A stretch of 64,000 nt of DNA from Flavobacterium pokkalii (GCF_014596575.1 NZ_NASZ01000001.1:186001-250000), one strand, 5' to 3'. Counted from the stretch's first letter, positions 33,118 to 42,073 are shown. Notes: a model not told the origin generated them from the sequence alone. Numbers and translations are program-made.

Positions 33118-34077
33118 TTACATTACACTGTCTAAGTTTAAGAAATCGCTTAAATCTTCACCTGTTGCATCTTTGTAATTTTCCTCTGTTTGAGTCAAAG
33201 CGTCTAAGTTGATATTTCCTTCGGCTTCAACATGTTCGAAAACAAATTTTAGCGTTCGGGTAACCACCCATGCGTAACCTAACCCTAGTGTGAAAATTAA
33301 AATTAAAAGATTTAATGTGATTAATTTAAAAAAATCTCCACCAGTTGCAGTTGAATTAAAACGAATTTTTCCATCTTCCCGGGTTAAACTTAAATTGTTT
33401 ACATAATATTCAAACAAATCTTTTTGCCACCAGAAACCATAAATACCCAAAGTAACAATTGTTAATAAATAGCCTTTAATATTAAGTGCAAAATAATCAG
33501 TTCCGTCACCGTCATATTCAAATTCTACATCGCCAAAACGAACATTTCCTAATAAATAATTTCGCATATTCATAGCCATCCAGGGACCATAAATTCCTAA
33601 AGTAATAATGGTAAAGAAAATCCATTTAAAAAATAACAGGGTGAATTCTTTTCTGTCGCCTCGGTATCCAAAACGAATTCCTCTCCAGGAGCTGCGTGAC
33701 ATTCGATAACGATAAGAACCGTGAATGGCAATAGGGAAAATTGCAATTAACAACACGTAAAACAATAAAAGCGCTGTTATTGGCATTTTTAAATAGATGA
33801 AAAGCCCTAAAACACCATATAAAACTAAGAATATTAATATTGCCTTGAGAAAACCCTTGAACATTTCCTTTCCGGTTCCGTGAAATTCAAAGGAATCATC
33901 GTTTAATGAGGTTGAATTGTAAATGTATTGTAGCTGTTTGGCTTTGGCCCAAGGATAATAAATTCCTAAAGTAACTACCGTTAATAGCCAATTAACAATA
34001 ATAATTCCAAAGTAATCGCTTCCTTTTCCGTTATAATTTAAAGCATACTCTACTCTCTTTTCTAAAGACTTTTCCAT
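33118..34077 (-). CDS. DUF898 (YjgN-like) membrane protein
   Basis: 319 aa with six to eight TM segments and three similar blocks, each with NYNGKGSDYF / EFHGTGKEMF / EFEYDGDGTDYF and LGIYYPWAKA, LGIYGPWMAM or LGIYGFWWQK. This internal repeat is the DUF898 hallmark. Role unknown. Co-transcribed with the M48 peptidase, so a substrate or partner relation is plausible but untested. Confidence 0.9.
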   Translation of the reverse strand: MEKSLEKRVEYALNYNGKGSDYFGIIIVNWLLTVVTLGIYYPWAKAKQLQYIYNSTSLNDDSFEFHGTGKEMFKGFLKAILIFLVLYGVLGLFIYLKMPITALLLFYVLLIAIFPIAIHGSYRYRMSRSSWRGIRFGYRGDRKEFTLLFFKWIFFTIITLGIYGPWMAMNMRNYLLGNVRFGDVEFEYDGDGTDYFALNIKGYLLTIVTLGIYGFWWQKDLFEYYVNNLSLTREDGKIRFNSTATGGDFFKLITLNLLILIFTLGLGYAWVVTRTLKFVFEHVEAEGNINLDALTQTEENYKDATGEDLSDFLNLDSVM

Positions 34078-34214
34078 AATTATTAAGATTTTCCGGTTAA
34101 AAAATAGGCTATAAAAATATAATATTTTTTTTACTAAACAGAAAAAATAAATAATATCTATTTCTATATTAGTTATAAAAATGTTATCCGCTATGGAATA
34201 CCATTTTTATGCCT

Positions 34215-34223
34215 TATCTTTGC
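34215..34223 (+). promoter_or_regulatory. Putative suf operon -7 promoter box
   Basis: TATCTTTGC is an exact TAnnTTTG match, 28 nt before the sufA start, in the divergent region between DUF898 and sufA. No IscR-like operator was recognised. Confidence 0.6.
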
Positions 34224-34250
34224 AGTTAATTTAGACAAAATCAACACACA

Positions 34251-34580
34251 ATGATAAAGGTTTCTGATACTGCCAAAAAGAAAATCATCGATTTGATGAA
34301 AGAGGATGGTTTTGATGCCGCTACAGATTATGTAAGAGTAGGTGTTAAAAGCGGCGGATGCTCGGGCTTATCTTATGAATTAAAGTTCGACAAAAACACA
34401 GGAGAAGATGATAAGATTTTTATAGACAATGACATAACAATTGCTGTAGAAAAAAAATCATTTTTATATCTGGCCGGAACAATTTTGGAATTTTCCGGAG
34501 GATTAAACGGTAAAGGATTTGTTTTTAACAATCCAAATGCAAGCAGAACCTGTGGCTGCGGGGAAAGTTTCTCTCTTTAA
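34251..34580 (+). CDS. sufA: A-type iron-sulfur carrier SufA/HesB family
   Basis: 109 aa. The three conserved Cys of A-type carriers are present: GGCSGLSYEL and CGCGESF. It shuttles Fe-S clusters from the SufBCD scaffold to apoproteins. It is the first gene of the suf operon, starting 28 nt after a good promoter box and 23 nt before sufB. The distinction between SufA, IscA and ErpA is made by context only. Confidence 0.93.
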   Translation: MIKVSDTAKKKIIDLMKEDGFDAATDYVRVGVKSGGCSGLSYELKFDKNTGEDDKIFIDNDITIAVEKKSFLYLAGTILEFSGGLNGKGFVFNNPNASRTCGCGESFSL

Positions 34581-34603
34581 TTTTTCAATTTTAAATAAAC
34601 AAA

Positions 34604-36052
34604 ATGAGTAAATATACAGAAGACGATTTAAAAATCGAACTCGAAACGAAAGAGTACGAGTACGGATTTTACACCAATTTAGAATCGGAGACGTTTCCTG
34701 TTGGGTTAAATGAAGACATTGTTCGTGCCATTTCACAAAAAAAAGGAGAACCACAATGGATGACCGACTGGCGCATTGAATCCTTCAAAGCCTGGGAAGA
34801 AATGACAGAACCGGAATGGGCTAATGTAAAATATGCCAAACCGGATTTTCAGGCAATATCGTATTATTCGGCTCCTAAAAAAGTGGATCCAAATAAAACT
34901 TTGAACGATGTAGATCCGGAACTTTTAGAAATGTACAAAAAGTTAGGAATTTCTGTTGATGAGCAAAAAAAGATGAACAACATTGCGATGGATATTGTTG
35001 TGGATTCTGTTTCTGTGGCTACTACCTTCCAAAAAACATTAGCTGAGAAAGGAATTATCTTTATGAGTATTTCTGAAGCTATCAAAGAACACCCGGACTT
35101 AGTGCGTAAATATTTAGGAACTGTTGTTCCGCAAAAAGACAACTTTTATGCGGCTTTGAACTCAGCTGTTTTCTCTGACGGTTCATTCTGTTATATTCCA
35201 AAAGGCGTAAAATGTCCTATGGAACTTTCAACTTATTTCCGTATCAATCAGGCGGGAACAGGTCAGTTTGAAAGAACCTTAGTTATTGCCGATGAAGGAA
35301 GTTATGTTTCTTACCTTGAAGGTTGTACAGCACCAAGTCGTGACGAAAATCAATTACACGCAGCGGTAGTGGAATTAATCGCTTTGGACGATGCTGAAAT
35401 TAAATATTCTACGGTTCAAAACTGGTTTCCTGGAAATAAAGAAGGAAAAGGTGGGGTTTTCAATTTTGTAACCAAAAGAGGTTTGTGTGAAACCAACGCT
35501 AAAATTTCCTGGACTCAGGTTGAAACCGGTTCGGCTGTAACCTGGAAATATCCTTCCTGTGTCTTAAAAGGAGACAATTCGGTAGGTGAGTTTTATTCGA
35601 TTGCGGTAACTAATAATTTCCAACAAGCGGATACCGGAACTAAAATGATTCATTTAGGTAAAAACACTAAATCGACTATTATTTCTAAAGGTATTTCGGC
35701 AGGAAAATCACAAAACAGCTATAGAGGATTGGTACAGATTTCTCCAAGAGCCGAAAACGCTCGTAACTTCTCGCAATGTGATTCCTTATTAATGGGTAAC
35801 AATTGTGGGGCTCATACTTTTCCTTATATCGAAAGTAAAAATCCATCGGCTAAAATCGAGCACGAAGCGACGACTTCCAAAATTGGTGAAGATCAGGTTT
35901 TCTATTGTAACCAACGCGGTATTCCAACTGAAAAAGCGATTGCCTTAATCGTAAACGGTTTCAGTAAAGATGTATTGAACAAATTACCAATGGAATTTGC
36001 CGTTGAAGCTCAGAAGTTGTTGGAAATCTCATTAGAAGGTTCAGTAGGATAG
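34604..36052 (+). CDS. sufB: Fe-S assembly scaffold SufB
   Basis: 482 aa. Highly conserved Suf[77 protein letters not shown] and [14 protein letters not shown]. It forms the SufBC2D complex that builds nascent clusters. Complete and with no unusual residues. Gap of 33 nt to sufC. Confidence 0.97.
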   Translation: MSKYTEDDLKIELETKEYEYGFYTNLESETFPVGLNEDIVRAISQKKGEPQWMTDWRIESFKAWEEMTEPEWANVKYAKPDFQAISYYSAPKKVDPNKTLNDVDPELLEMYKKLGISVDEQKKMNNIAMDIVVDSVSVATTFQKTLAEKGIIFMSISEAIKEHPDLVRKYLGTVVPQKDNFYAALNSAVFSDGSFCYIPKGVKCPMELSTYFRINQAGTGQFERTLVIADEGSYVSYLEGCTAPSRDENQLHAAVVELIALDDAEIKYSTVQNWFPGNKEGKGGVFNFVTKRGLCETNAKISWTQVETGSAVTWKYPSCVLKGDNSVGEFYSIAVTNNFQQADTGTKMIHLGKNTKSTIISKGISAGKSQNSYRGLVQISPRAENARNFSQCDSLLMGNNCGAHTFPYIESKNPSAKIEHEATTSKIGEDQVFYCNQRGIPTEKAIALIVNGFSKDVLNKLPMEFAVEAQKLLEISLEGSVG

Positions 36053-36085
36053 TCATAAATTAAAGTAAAATAACACATTCGAAAA

Positions 36086-36838
36086 ATGTTAAGCATAAAA
36101 AATCTACACGCCACGGTAGGCGATAAAGAAATCCTTAAAGGGATTAACCTTGAAATAAAAGCAGGAGAGGTTCACGCGATAATGGGACCAAATGGAGCCG
36201 GAAAAAGTACTCTTTCTGCCATTATTGCCGGAAACGAAAATTATGAAGTAACAGAAGGAGAAATCCTTTTACAAGATGAAGATATTTCTGAATTAGCTCC
36301 TGAAGAAAGAGCGCACAAAGGAGTTTTTCTTTCGTTCCAATATCCTGTTGAAATTCCAGGTGTTTCGGTAACTAATTTCATGAAAACGGCAATCAACGAA
36401 ACTCGTAAAGCAAACGGACAAGAAGAAATGCCGGCGAACGAAATGTTGAAAGTAATTCGTGAAAAATCAGAATTATTAGAAATTGACCGTAAATTTTTAT
36501 CGCGTTCTTTGAACGAAGGTTTCTCAGGAGGAGAGAAAAAACGTAACGAGATTTTCCAAATGGCCATGTTAGAGCCTAAATTGGCTATTTTGGACGAAAC
36601 CGATTCTGGTTTGGATATCGATGCTTTAAGAATTGTTGCCAATGGAGTAAACAAATTAAAAAGCGACAAAAACGCGATTATTGTAATCACGCATTACCAA
36701 AGATTATTAGATTATATAGTTCCTGATTTTGTTCACGTATTATACAACGGAAAAATTGTAAAATCCGGTGACGCTAGCCTGGCTTTAGAATTAGAAGAAA
36801 AAGGATACGACTGGATTAAACAAGAACAAGAAGTATAA
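36086..36838 (+). CDS. sufC: Fe-S assembly ATPase SufC
   Basis: 250 aa ABC-type ATPase. Walker A GPNGAGKST (34-42), signature FSGGEKKRNEIFQ, Walker B LAILDETDSGLD. It powers conformational change of SufBD. Complete. The 74-nt gap to sufD carries CAGTTTACAG words and four AACTCAT units. Confidence 0.97.
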   Translation: MLSIKNLHATVGDKEILKGINLEIKAGEVHAIMGPNGAGKSTLSAIIAGNENYEVTEGEILLQDEDISELAPEERAHKGVFLSFQYPVEIPGVSVTNFMKTAINETRKANGQEEMPANEMLKVIREKSELLEIDRKFLSRSLNEGFSGGEKKRNEIFQMAMLEPKLAILDETDSGLDIDALRIVANGVNKLKSDKNAIIVITHYQRLLDYIVPDFVHVLYNGKIVKSGDASLALELEEKGYDWIKQEQEV

Positions 36839-36870
36839 TTAGTTTGCAGTTTACAGTTAGCAGTTTACAA

Positions 36871-36898
36871 AACTCATAACTCATAACTCACAACTCAT
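36871..36898. repeat. AACTCAT tandem units, third locus, before sufD
   Basis: Four units (AACTCAT, AACTCAT, AACTCAC, AACTCAT) 14 nt before the sufD ATG, inside the operon. Confidence 0.88.
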
Positions 36899-36912
36899 AA
36901 CTAAAAAGACAA

Positions 36913-38229
36913 ATGGAATTAAAAGAAAAATTAATCTCATCGTTCATGGCCTTTGAAGAGCGCGTAGATGTTCAAACCGAACTTCACGACGTTAGAACTT
37001 CGGCTTTAAAGAACTTTGAAGAAAAAGGTTTCCCAACAAAAAAAGAAGAAGCTTGGAAATATACTTCTTTGAATGCGATTCTTAAGAATGACTTTACCGT
37101 TTTTCCTAAAAAAGAAAACGCAATCGAATTTAGCCAGGTAAAAAAATACTTTCTTCATGAAATTGATACTTACAAAGTTGTATTTGTAGATGGAATTTTC
37201 AGTTCGAACCTTTCGTCAACAACTCATGATGGAATTGATGTTTGCTTAATGTCTGCGGCATTAACCAAGCCTAAATACAAAATGGTAATTGATGCTTATT
37301 TCAACAAAATTGCCAGCAAAGACGAAAGTTTAACAACTTTAAATACTGCTTTTGCCAGCGAAGGAGCTTATATCAATATCCCAAAAAGTAAAGTAGCCGA
37401 CAAACCTATTGAAATCATGTATTTCTCAACCGGTAACGAAGCTGCTTTGATGGTGCAACCAAGAAACTTAGTAATTGTAGGTGAAAATTCACACGTACAA
37501 ATTATTGAGCGTCACCAAAGTTTAAGCGATAATCCGGTTTTGACCAATGCCGTAACTGAGATTTTTGCTCAAAAACGTGCGATTGTAGATTATTACAAAA
37601 TCCAAAATGACAATCACGAAGCCAATTTGATTGACAACACTTATGTTTCACAACAAAAAGAAAGTCATGCTTCGGTACATACTTTTTCATTCGGTGGAAA
37701 TTTAACTCGTAACAACCTGAACTATTACCACTTTGGAGAAAGATTGACCAGTACTTTGAACGGTATCACTATCATTGGTGAAAAACAACACGTAGACCAC
37801 TATACTTTAGTAAATCACGCGCAGCCAAATTGCGAGAGTTTCCAGGATTACAAAGGGATTTTCTCTGACCGTTCTACAGGAGTTTTCAACGGAAAAGTTT
37901 TCGTGGAAAAAGAAGCTCAAAAAACCAATGCGTTCCAACAAAGCAACAACATTGTGTTGAGCGATAAAGCCAGTATCAATGCAAAACCGCAATTGGAAAT
38001 CTTTGCTGATGATGTAAAATGTTCGCATGGATGTACCGTAGGACAATTGGACGAAACAGCTTTATTCTACATGCAACAACGCGGAATCCCTAAAAAAGAA
38101 GCCAAAGCTTTGTTGATGTATGCCTTTTCAAATGCCGTTATCGAAAACATCAAAATACCAGAATTGAAACAAAGAATCACAAAAATCATTGCTAACAAAT
38201 TAGGAGTGAAATTAGGATTTGACTTATAG
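36913..38229 (+). CDS. sufD: Fe-S assembly protein SufD
   Basis: 438 aa. Paralogue of SufB with C-terminal DDVKCSHGCTVGQLDETALFYMQQRGIPKKEAKALL, the SufD hallmark, and N-terminal KNFEEKGFPTKKEEAWKYTSL. It forms the stable heterodimer with SufB. Complete. A perfect 13-nt inverted repeat follows before sufS. Confidence 0.96.
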   Translation: MELKEKLISSFMAFEERVDVQTELHDVRTSALKNFEEKGFPTKKEEAWKYTSLNAILKNDFTVFPKKENAIEFSQVKKYFLHEIDTYKVVFVDGIFSSNLSSTTHDGIDVCLMSAALTKPKYKMVIDAYFNKIASKDESLTTLNTAFASEGAYINIPKSKVADKPIEIMYFSTGNEAALMVQPRNLVIVGENSHVQIIERHQSLSDNPVLTNAVTEIFAQKRAIVDYYKIQNDNHEANLIDNTYVSQQKESHASVHTFSFGGNLTRNNLNYYHFGERLTSTLNGITIIGEKQHVDHYTLVNHAQPNCESFQDYKGIFSDRSTGVFNGKVFVEKEAQKTNAFQQSNNIVLSDKASINAKPQLEIFADDVKCSHGCTVGQLDETALFYMQQRGIPKKEAKALLMYAFSNAVIENIKIPELKQRITKIIANKLGVKLGFDL

Positions 38230-38247
38230 TTTTCAAAACTATTTACT

Positions 38248-38290
38248 ACAAAGGGCACAAAGTTTATTCCGGTAACATTGTGCCCTTTGT
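38248..38290. repeat. 13-nt inverted repeat between sufD and sufS
   Basis: ACAAAGGGCACAA (38248-38260) pairs perfectly with 38278-38290. The word resembles the CACAAAGGACAC arm of the cassette at 18412-18866, but no gene is enclosed. There is only a short T-run, so terminator function is uncertain. Confidence 0.8.
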
Positions 38291-38383
38291 GATTTTAAAA
38301 CCAACAATATAATTTTCTGTTAAAACTAAATTCTACAAAAGCACTTCGGTTAAATAAAGAACAAAAAACAATTTTAGTTTTAG

Positions 38384-38391
38384 TACTTTTG
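38384..38391 (+). promoter_or_regulatory. Possible internal promoter box before sufS
   Basis: TACTTTTG fits TAnnTTTG, 26 nt before the sufS ATG, in an unusually long 187-nt gap for this operon. Confidence 0.4.
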
Positions 38392-38416
38392 TAAAATAGA
38401 ATTTTTCTAAATAGTT

Positions 38417-39631
38417 ATGCTAGACATTCAAAAGATAAGAGCTGATTTTCCTATTTTAAATCAAAAAGTAAACGGAAAACCATTAGTATATTTCGACAAC
38501 GGGGCAACATCACAAAAACCACAAGTGGTTATTGATGCCATTTCAAAATATTATCAGGAAATCAATGCCAACATTCACCGTGGCGTACACACTTTGAGCC
38601 AACTGGCAACAGATGCTTACGAAGTAGCTCGTGGCAAAGTACAACATCATATTAATGCCAAGCACGCCCACGAAGTACTTTTTACTTCGGGGACTACTTT
38701 TGGGATTAATTTGGTTGCCAATGGTTTTGCGGCCATTTTAAAACCGGGTGATGAAGTGATTGTTTCCCATTTGGAACATCATAGTAATATTGTGCCTTGG
38801 CAGATGCTTTGCGAGAAAACCGGAGCTACGCTAAAAGTCATTCCAATGAGTGAAAATGGCGAGTTGATTATGACGGAATATGACAAATTACTTTCGGGAA
38901 AAACTAAAATCGTAGCAGTAAATCATATCTCGAATGCTTTAGGAATCATCAATCCGGTGAAATACATGATTGATAAAGCGCATGAAGTAGGAGCAGCAAT
39001 CCTGATTGACGGAGCGCAATCGGTACCACATTTAAAACCGGATGTTCAGGCATTGGATTGCGATTTTTATGCATTTTCAGGACATAAAATGTGCGGTCCG
39101 ACAGGAACCGGAGTTTTGTATGGAAAAGAAGAATGGTTGCATAAATTACCTCCTTATCAGGGTGGTGGCGAAATGATAAAGGAAGTAACTTTTGAAAAAA
39201 CCACTTACGCTGATTTGCCTCATAAATTTGAAGCCGGAACTCCGCACATTGCCGGTGGAATTGTGCTTGGGACAGCAATCGATTATCTGAATTCAGTAGG
39301 TTTTGAAAACATTCAAAAACAGGAATTAGAATTATTAGCTTATGCTACCGAGCGTTTATCGGAAATTGAAGGTTTGCGTATTTATGGAAATTCAAAAAAC
39401 AAAACATCGGTAATTTCGTTTAATATTGAAGGCATTCATCCTTATGACATCGGTACTATTATTGATAAATTAGGTATTGCTGTAAGAACCGGACATCATT
39501 GTGCGCAACCGATTATGAATTTCTTTGGTATTCCGGGAACCATAAGAGCTTCTTTCTCTTTTTATAATACCAAAGAAGAAATTGACGCTCTTGTAGAAGC
39601 GGTTAAAAAAGCTAAAATGATGCTGTCTTAA
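38417..39631 (+). CDS. sufS: Cysteine desulfurase SufS
   Basis: 404 aa, PLP enzyme. PLP-binding Lys224 is in FSGHKMCGPTG and the persulfide Cys362 in RTGHHCAQPI; RAGT-type spacing is that of group II (SufS/CsdA). It takes sulfur from cysteine and passes it to SufE, encoded two genes downstream. Complete. The next gene starts two bases after the stop. Confidence 0.97.
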   Translation: MLDIQKIRADFPILNQKVNGKPLVYFDNGATSQKPQVVIDAISKYYQEINANIHRGVHTLSQLATDAYEVARGKVQHHINAKHAHEVLFTSGTTFGINLVANGFAAILKPGDEVIVSHLEHHSNIVPWQMLCEKTGATLKVIPMSENGELIMTEYDKLLSGKTKIVAVNHISNALGIINPVKYMIDKAHEVGAAILIDGAQSVPHLKPDVQALDCDFYAFSGHKMCGPTGTGVLYGKEEWLHKLPPYQGGGEMIKEVTFEKTTYADLPHKFEAGTPHIAGGIVLGTAIDYLNSVGFENIQKQELELLAYATERLSEIEGLRIYGNSKNKTSVISFNIEGIHPYDIGTIIDKLGIAVRTGHHCAQPIMNFFGIPGTIRASFSFYNTKEEIDALVEAVKKAKMMLS

Positions 39632-39633
39632 AA

Positions 39634-40056
39634 ATGAAAGTACTGGCTTTATTTATATTGACTTTGTTTTTGGGTAAAAGTTGCGAAAGTGAAGCGCAAA
39701 AGAAAATGGAAACGGCGCAACTGATTTACACTGCCAATTCCAGAGGTTTTTTTCAGGAAATAGTAATTGAAAATCATAAGCTAAGTATAAAAAAAGACCG
39801 AAAACGTAAAGCCGTTCAGTCAAAAATTTCCGATGCCGACTGGAAAGAATTGGTACAGCTTTTTCAGGAAGTGAATTTAGACGAAATAAAAAACTTAAAA
39901 TCACCTACCGAAAAACGTTTTTATGACGGCGCTGCCATAGCGCAACTAAAAATAAATTATGACGGAAAAAACTATGAGTCCCAAAGTTTTGACCATGGTT
40001 TTCCTCCCGAAGCAATAAAAAAAATAGTGACTAAAATCAATGCATTTGCAAAATAA
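39634..40056 (+). CDS. Small exported protein of unknown function inside the suf operon
   Basis: 140 aa. Signal peptide MKVLALFILTLFLGKSC..EAQ; the lipobox at Cys17 (LGKSC) is weak, and cleavage after EAQ is the alternative. The mature part has FQEIVIENHKLSIKKDRKRK, SDADWKELVQLFQEVNLDEI and IAQLKINYDGKNYESQSFDHG. I do not recognise the family. It starts 2 nt after sufS and ends 4 nt before sufE, so it is tightly co-expressed. Why an exported protein sits within a cytoplasmic Fe-S operon is unclear. Confidence 0.72.
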   Translation: MKVLALFILTLFLGKSCESEAQKKMETAQLIYTANSRGFFQEIVIENHKLSIKKDRKRKAVQSKISDADWKELVQLFQEVNLDEIKNLKSPTEKRFYDGAAIAQLKINYDGKNYESQSFDHGFPPEAIKKIVTKINAFAK

Positions 40057-40060
40057 GACA

Positions 40061-40480
40061 ATGACAATTAAAGATATACAAGACGAAATAGTGGACGAAT
40101 TTTCGATGTTTGACGATTGGATGCAACGTTATGAATACATCATCGAATTAGGAAAAAATCTTCCGCTTATCAAAGAAGAATACAAAGTTGATGAAAATTT
40201 GATTAAAGGATGTCAATCTAAAGTTTGGCTTCAAGGCGAAAAAGACAACGACAAAATAGTTTTTACAGCCGATAGTGACGCCATTTTAACCAAAGGAATT
40301 ATTGCGATATTAATTCGCGTTTTTTCAAACCAAACTCCAAAAGACATCATTGATGCCGAAATGGATTTTATAGATGAAATAGGATTAAAAGAGCATTTAT
40401 CACCAACCAGAGCCAATGGTTTGGTTTCGATGATTAAGAATATTAAAATGTATGCTTTAGCATTTGATGCTAAGAAATAA
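40061..40480 (+). CDS. sufE: Sulfur acceptor protein SufE
   Basis: 139 aa from the ATG at 40061 (MTIKDIQDEIVDEFSMFDDW). The active Cys is in LIKGCQSKVWL, and LSPTRANGLVSMI is a SufE hallmark. It accepts persulfide from SufS. The longer frame with seven extra residues overlaps the preceding gene and is rejected. A GxxExxY cassette follows, then the sufT-like gene. Confidence 0.95.
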   Translation: MTIKDIQDEIVDEFSMFDDWMQRYEYIIELGKNLPLIKEEYKVDENLIKGCQSKVWLQGEKDNDKIVFTADSDAILTKGIIAILIRVFSNQTPKDIIDAEMDFIDEIGLKEHLSPTRANGLVSMIKNIKMYALAFDAKK

Positions 40481-40495
40481 TTTTTTTAATATTTT

Positions 40496-41067
40496 AAACA
40501 TATAAGTCATATAAGTTTTTTACTAAATTGTTAAAGCAAGGAAAGAAGTGATATAAGTAATTCTAATTTTTTAAAGATGATTATTTCAAGAAGTTATCTC
40601 AAAGATTTAGTTTATCAGGTTAATGGTGCAGCTATTGAGGTACATAAAAGTATTGGTCCCGGACTTTTGGAAAGTGTATATCATCAATGTTTTAAAAAAG
40701 AATTAGAATTAAGAAACATCAATTTCTCATCTGAATTATCAATTCCGCTCCAATACAAAGGATACGACTTAGATTCAAAACTCAGATGTGATTTATTTGT
40801 AGAAAATTGTCTGGTAGTTGAATTAAAATCTGTTAATGAGATGAATCCAATTTGTGAAGCACAATTACTCACTTACATGAATTTATTGAAAGCTCCAATT
40901 GGGTTGTTGATTAATTTTAATGTGAAAAACATTTTCTATGAAGGGCAAAAAACTTTGGTAAATGATTTTTATAATAAACTTGATGATTAAGTTATTTAAG
41001 TAAAACAACTTAAATGAACTTATATTAGACTTAATAAATTTAAAAAACTTACATGACTTATATGTTT
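40496..41067. mobile_element. Repeat-bracketed GxxExxY cassette, 572 bp
   Basis: Arms 40496-40522 and 41041-41067 are a 27-nt inverted repeat with one mismatch (AAACATATAAGTCATATAAG...). The same arm occurs without a gene at 184-297. Only 15 nt before and 35 nt after the cassette separate sufE from the sufT-like gene. Inside, GATATAAGT words lie between the left arm and the gene, as in the gene-free copy. Mobility is inferred. Confidence 0.7.
40577..40990 (+). CDS. GxxExxY protein (PDDEXK_3), second copy
   Basis: 137 aa. Signature GPGLLESVY (Gly29, Glu32, Tyr35) and putative nuclease residues Asp72 and Glu82-x-Lys84 in LRCDLFVENCLVVELKSVNE, then Gln96 in CEAQLLTYM. Roughly 40% similar by eye to the copy at 18445, so not a recent duplicate. 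AT-rich, like the first. It splits the suf operon between sufE and the sufT-like gene. Function unknown; nuclease activity is predicted from fold only. Confidence 0.9.
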   Translation: MIISRSYLKDLVYQVNGAAIEVHKSIGPGLLESVYHQCFKKELELRNINFSSELSIPLQYKGYDLDSKLRCDLFVENCLVVELKSVNEMNPICEAQLLTYMNLLKAPIGLLINFNVKNIFYEGQKTLVNDFYNKLDD

Positions 41068-41102
41068 TTAAAAAGCATGTATTAAACTCAAAATAAAACA
41101 AA

Positions 41103-41426
41103 ATGGAACAAGAAATAGACACTAACGAATTAGGAGAAGCAATCGTAATGAAATTAAAAACCATCTACGATCCTGAAATTCCTGTAGATATTTACGAATT
41201 AGGTTTGATTTATGATGTAATGATAAATACGGATTATGAAGTAAGAATCTTAATGACATTGACTTCGCCAAACTGTCCGGTAGCGGAGAGTTTACCAAGA
41301 GAAGTTGAAGAAAAAATTAAATCTATTCCAAATGTAAAAGGAGCCGAAGTAGAAATTACTTTCGATCCGCCTTGGAGCAAAGATTTAATGAGCGAAGAAG
41401 CTAAATTAGAATTGGGAATGCTTTAA
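41103..41426 (+). CDS. sufT: SufT-like DUF59 (MIP18 family) protein
   Basis: 107 aa. The DUF59 core is IYDPEIPVDIYELGLIYDV, then MTLTSPNCPVAESLPREVEEKI and FDPPWSKDLMSEEAKLELG. The Cys in SPNCPVA is the conserved one. Members help mature Fe-S proteins in SUF-carrying bacteria. Position after sufE in the suf run supports the call, despite the intervening cassette. Confidence 0.92.
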   Translation: MEQEIDTNELGEAIVMKLKTIYDPEIPVDIYELGLIYDVMINTDYEVRILMTLTSPNCPVAESLPREVEEKIKSIPNVKGAEVEITFDPPWSKDLMSEEAKLELGML

Positions 41427-41428
41427 TT

Positions 41429-41506
41429 AGTATTCAGTGAGCGAGCAGTTAGCAGTCTAAAATACCAGCGTCTGCACTGATTACTAAACACTGATTACTG
41501 AATACT
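41429..41506. repeat. AGTATTCAGT-word inverted repeat
   Basis: AGTATTCAGT (41429-41438) pairs perfectly with 41497-41506, with CAGTTAGCAG and CTGATTACTGAA words inside. Similar words (GAACACTGAATACGGATTAC) lie at 19653-19672 after batE. Confidence 0.75.
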
Positions 41507-41512
41507 GAAAAA

Positions 41513-42025
41513 ATGGAAGAAATAGTAAACAAAGTAGCCAACAGCGTTTTGGAAGTTTTCGATTTAGAAGATTACTATCCAAAAGGAATTCGCGCACAAA
41601 TTGATATTTCGCAATGGCTTCTGGAAGGTTTATTGTTAAAAGAAAAAGACTTTCGCGAACAGCTAAAAAATCACGATTGGACGCAATATCAGGATCAATA
41701 TGTATCTGTTTTTTGTAGTACCGATGCGATAGTTCCGGCTTGGGCATCTATTTTGGTAGCGGTTCATTTAGCCCCTTTTGCCAAAAAAATCATTAATGGG
41801 AAAAATGAAGATATGGATGCGGCACTCTATGAAGAATTGCTTCCAAAAATTGATTACAGCGTTTACGTAAACAAGCCTGTAATTATCAAAGGCTGCTCTA
41901 AAAAACCTGTTCCAATGCGGGCTTATATTCTGGCGGCTCATTATTTACAGCCTTTTGCCCGAAGTATTATGTATGGCGAAGCCTGCTCGGCAGTGCCATT
42001 ATACAAAGCGCCTAAAAGCAATTAA
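41513..42025 (+). CDS. DUF2480 family protein
   Basis: 170 aa. Recognised from YPKGIRAQIDISQWLLEGLLLKEKDFRE, DAIVPAWASILVAVHLAPFAKKI and KGCSKKPVPMRAYILAAHYLQPFA. Conserved in Bacteroidota beside suf genes; its biochemical role is unknown, with a link to Fe-S assembly only by context. The single Cys in KGCSKK and one in EACSA could bind metal or sulfur. A terminator follows, so it is the last gene of the suf operon. Confidence 0.88.
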   Translation: MEEIVNKVANSVLEVFDLEDYYPKGIRAQIDISQWLLEGLLLKEKDFREQLKNHDWTQYQDQYVSVFCSTDAIVPAWASILVAVHLAPFAKKIINGKNEDMDAALYEELLPKIDYSVYVNKPVIIKGCSKKPVPMRAYILAAHYLQPFARSIMYGEACSAVPLYKAPKSN

Positions 42026-42043
42026 CCACATATTTATTAAATC

Positions 42044-42073
42044 AAATGCTACTTTTTAAGTAGCATTTTTTTT
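42044..42073 (+). terminator. Rho-independent terminator of the suf operon
   Basis: Stem AAATGCTACT / AGTAGCATTT with a TTTTTA-type loop, then a T-run. Confidence 0.88.

Noticed and set aside
34140..34250. IscR or Fur operator upstream of sufA
   Set aside because: No sequence close enough to a known box was seen, and such operators are poorly defined in Bacteroidota.
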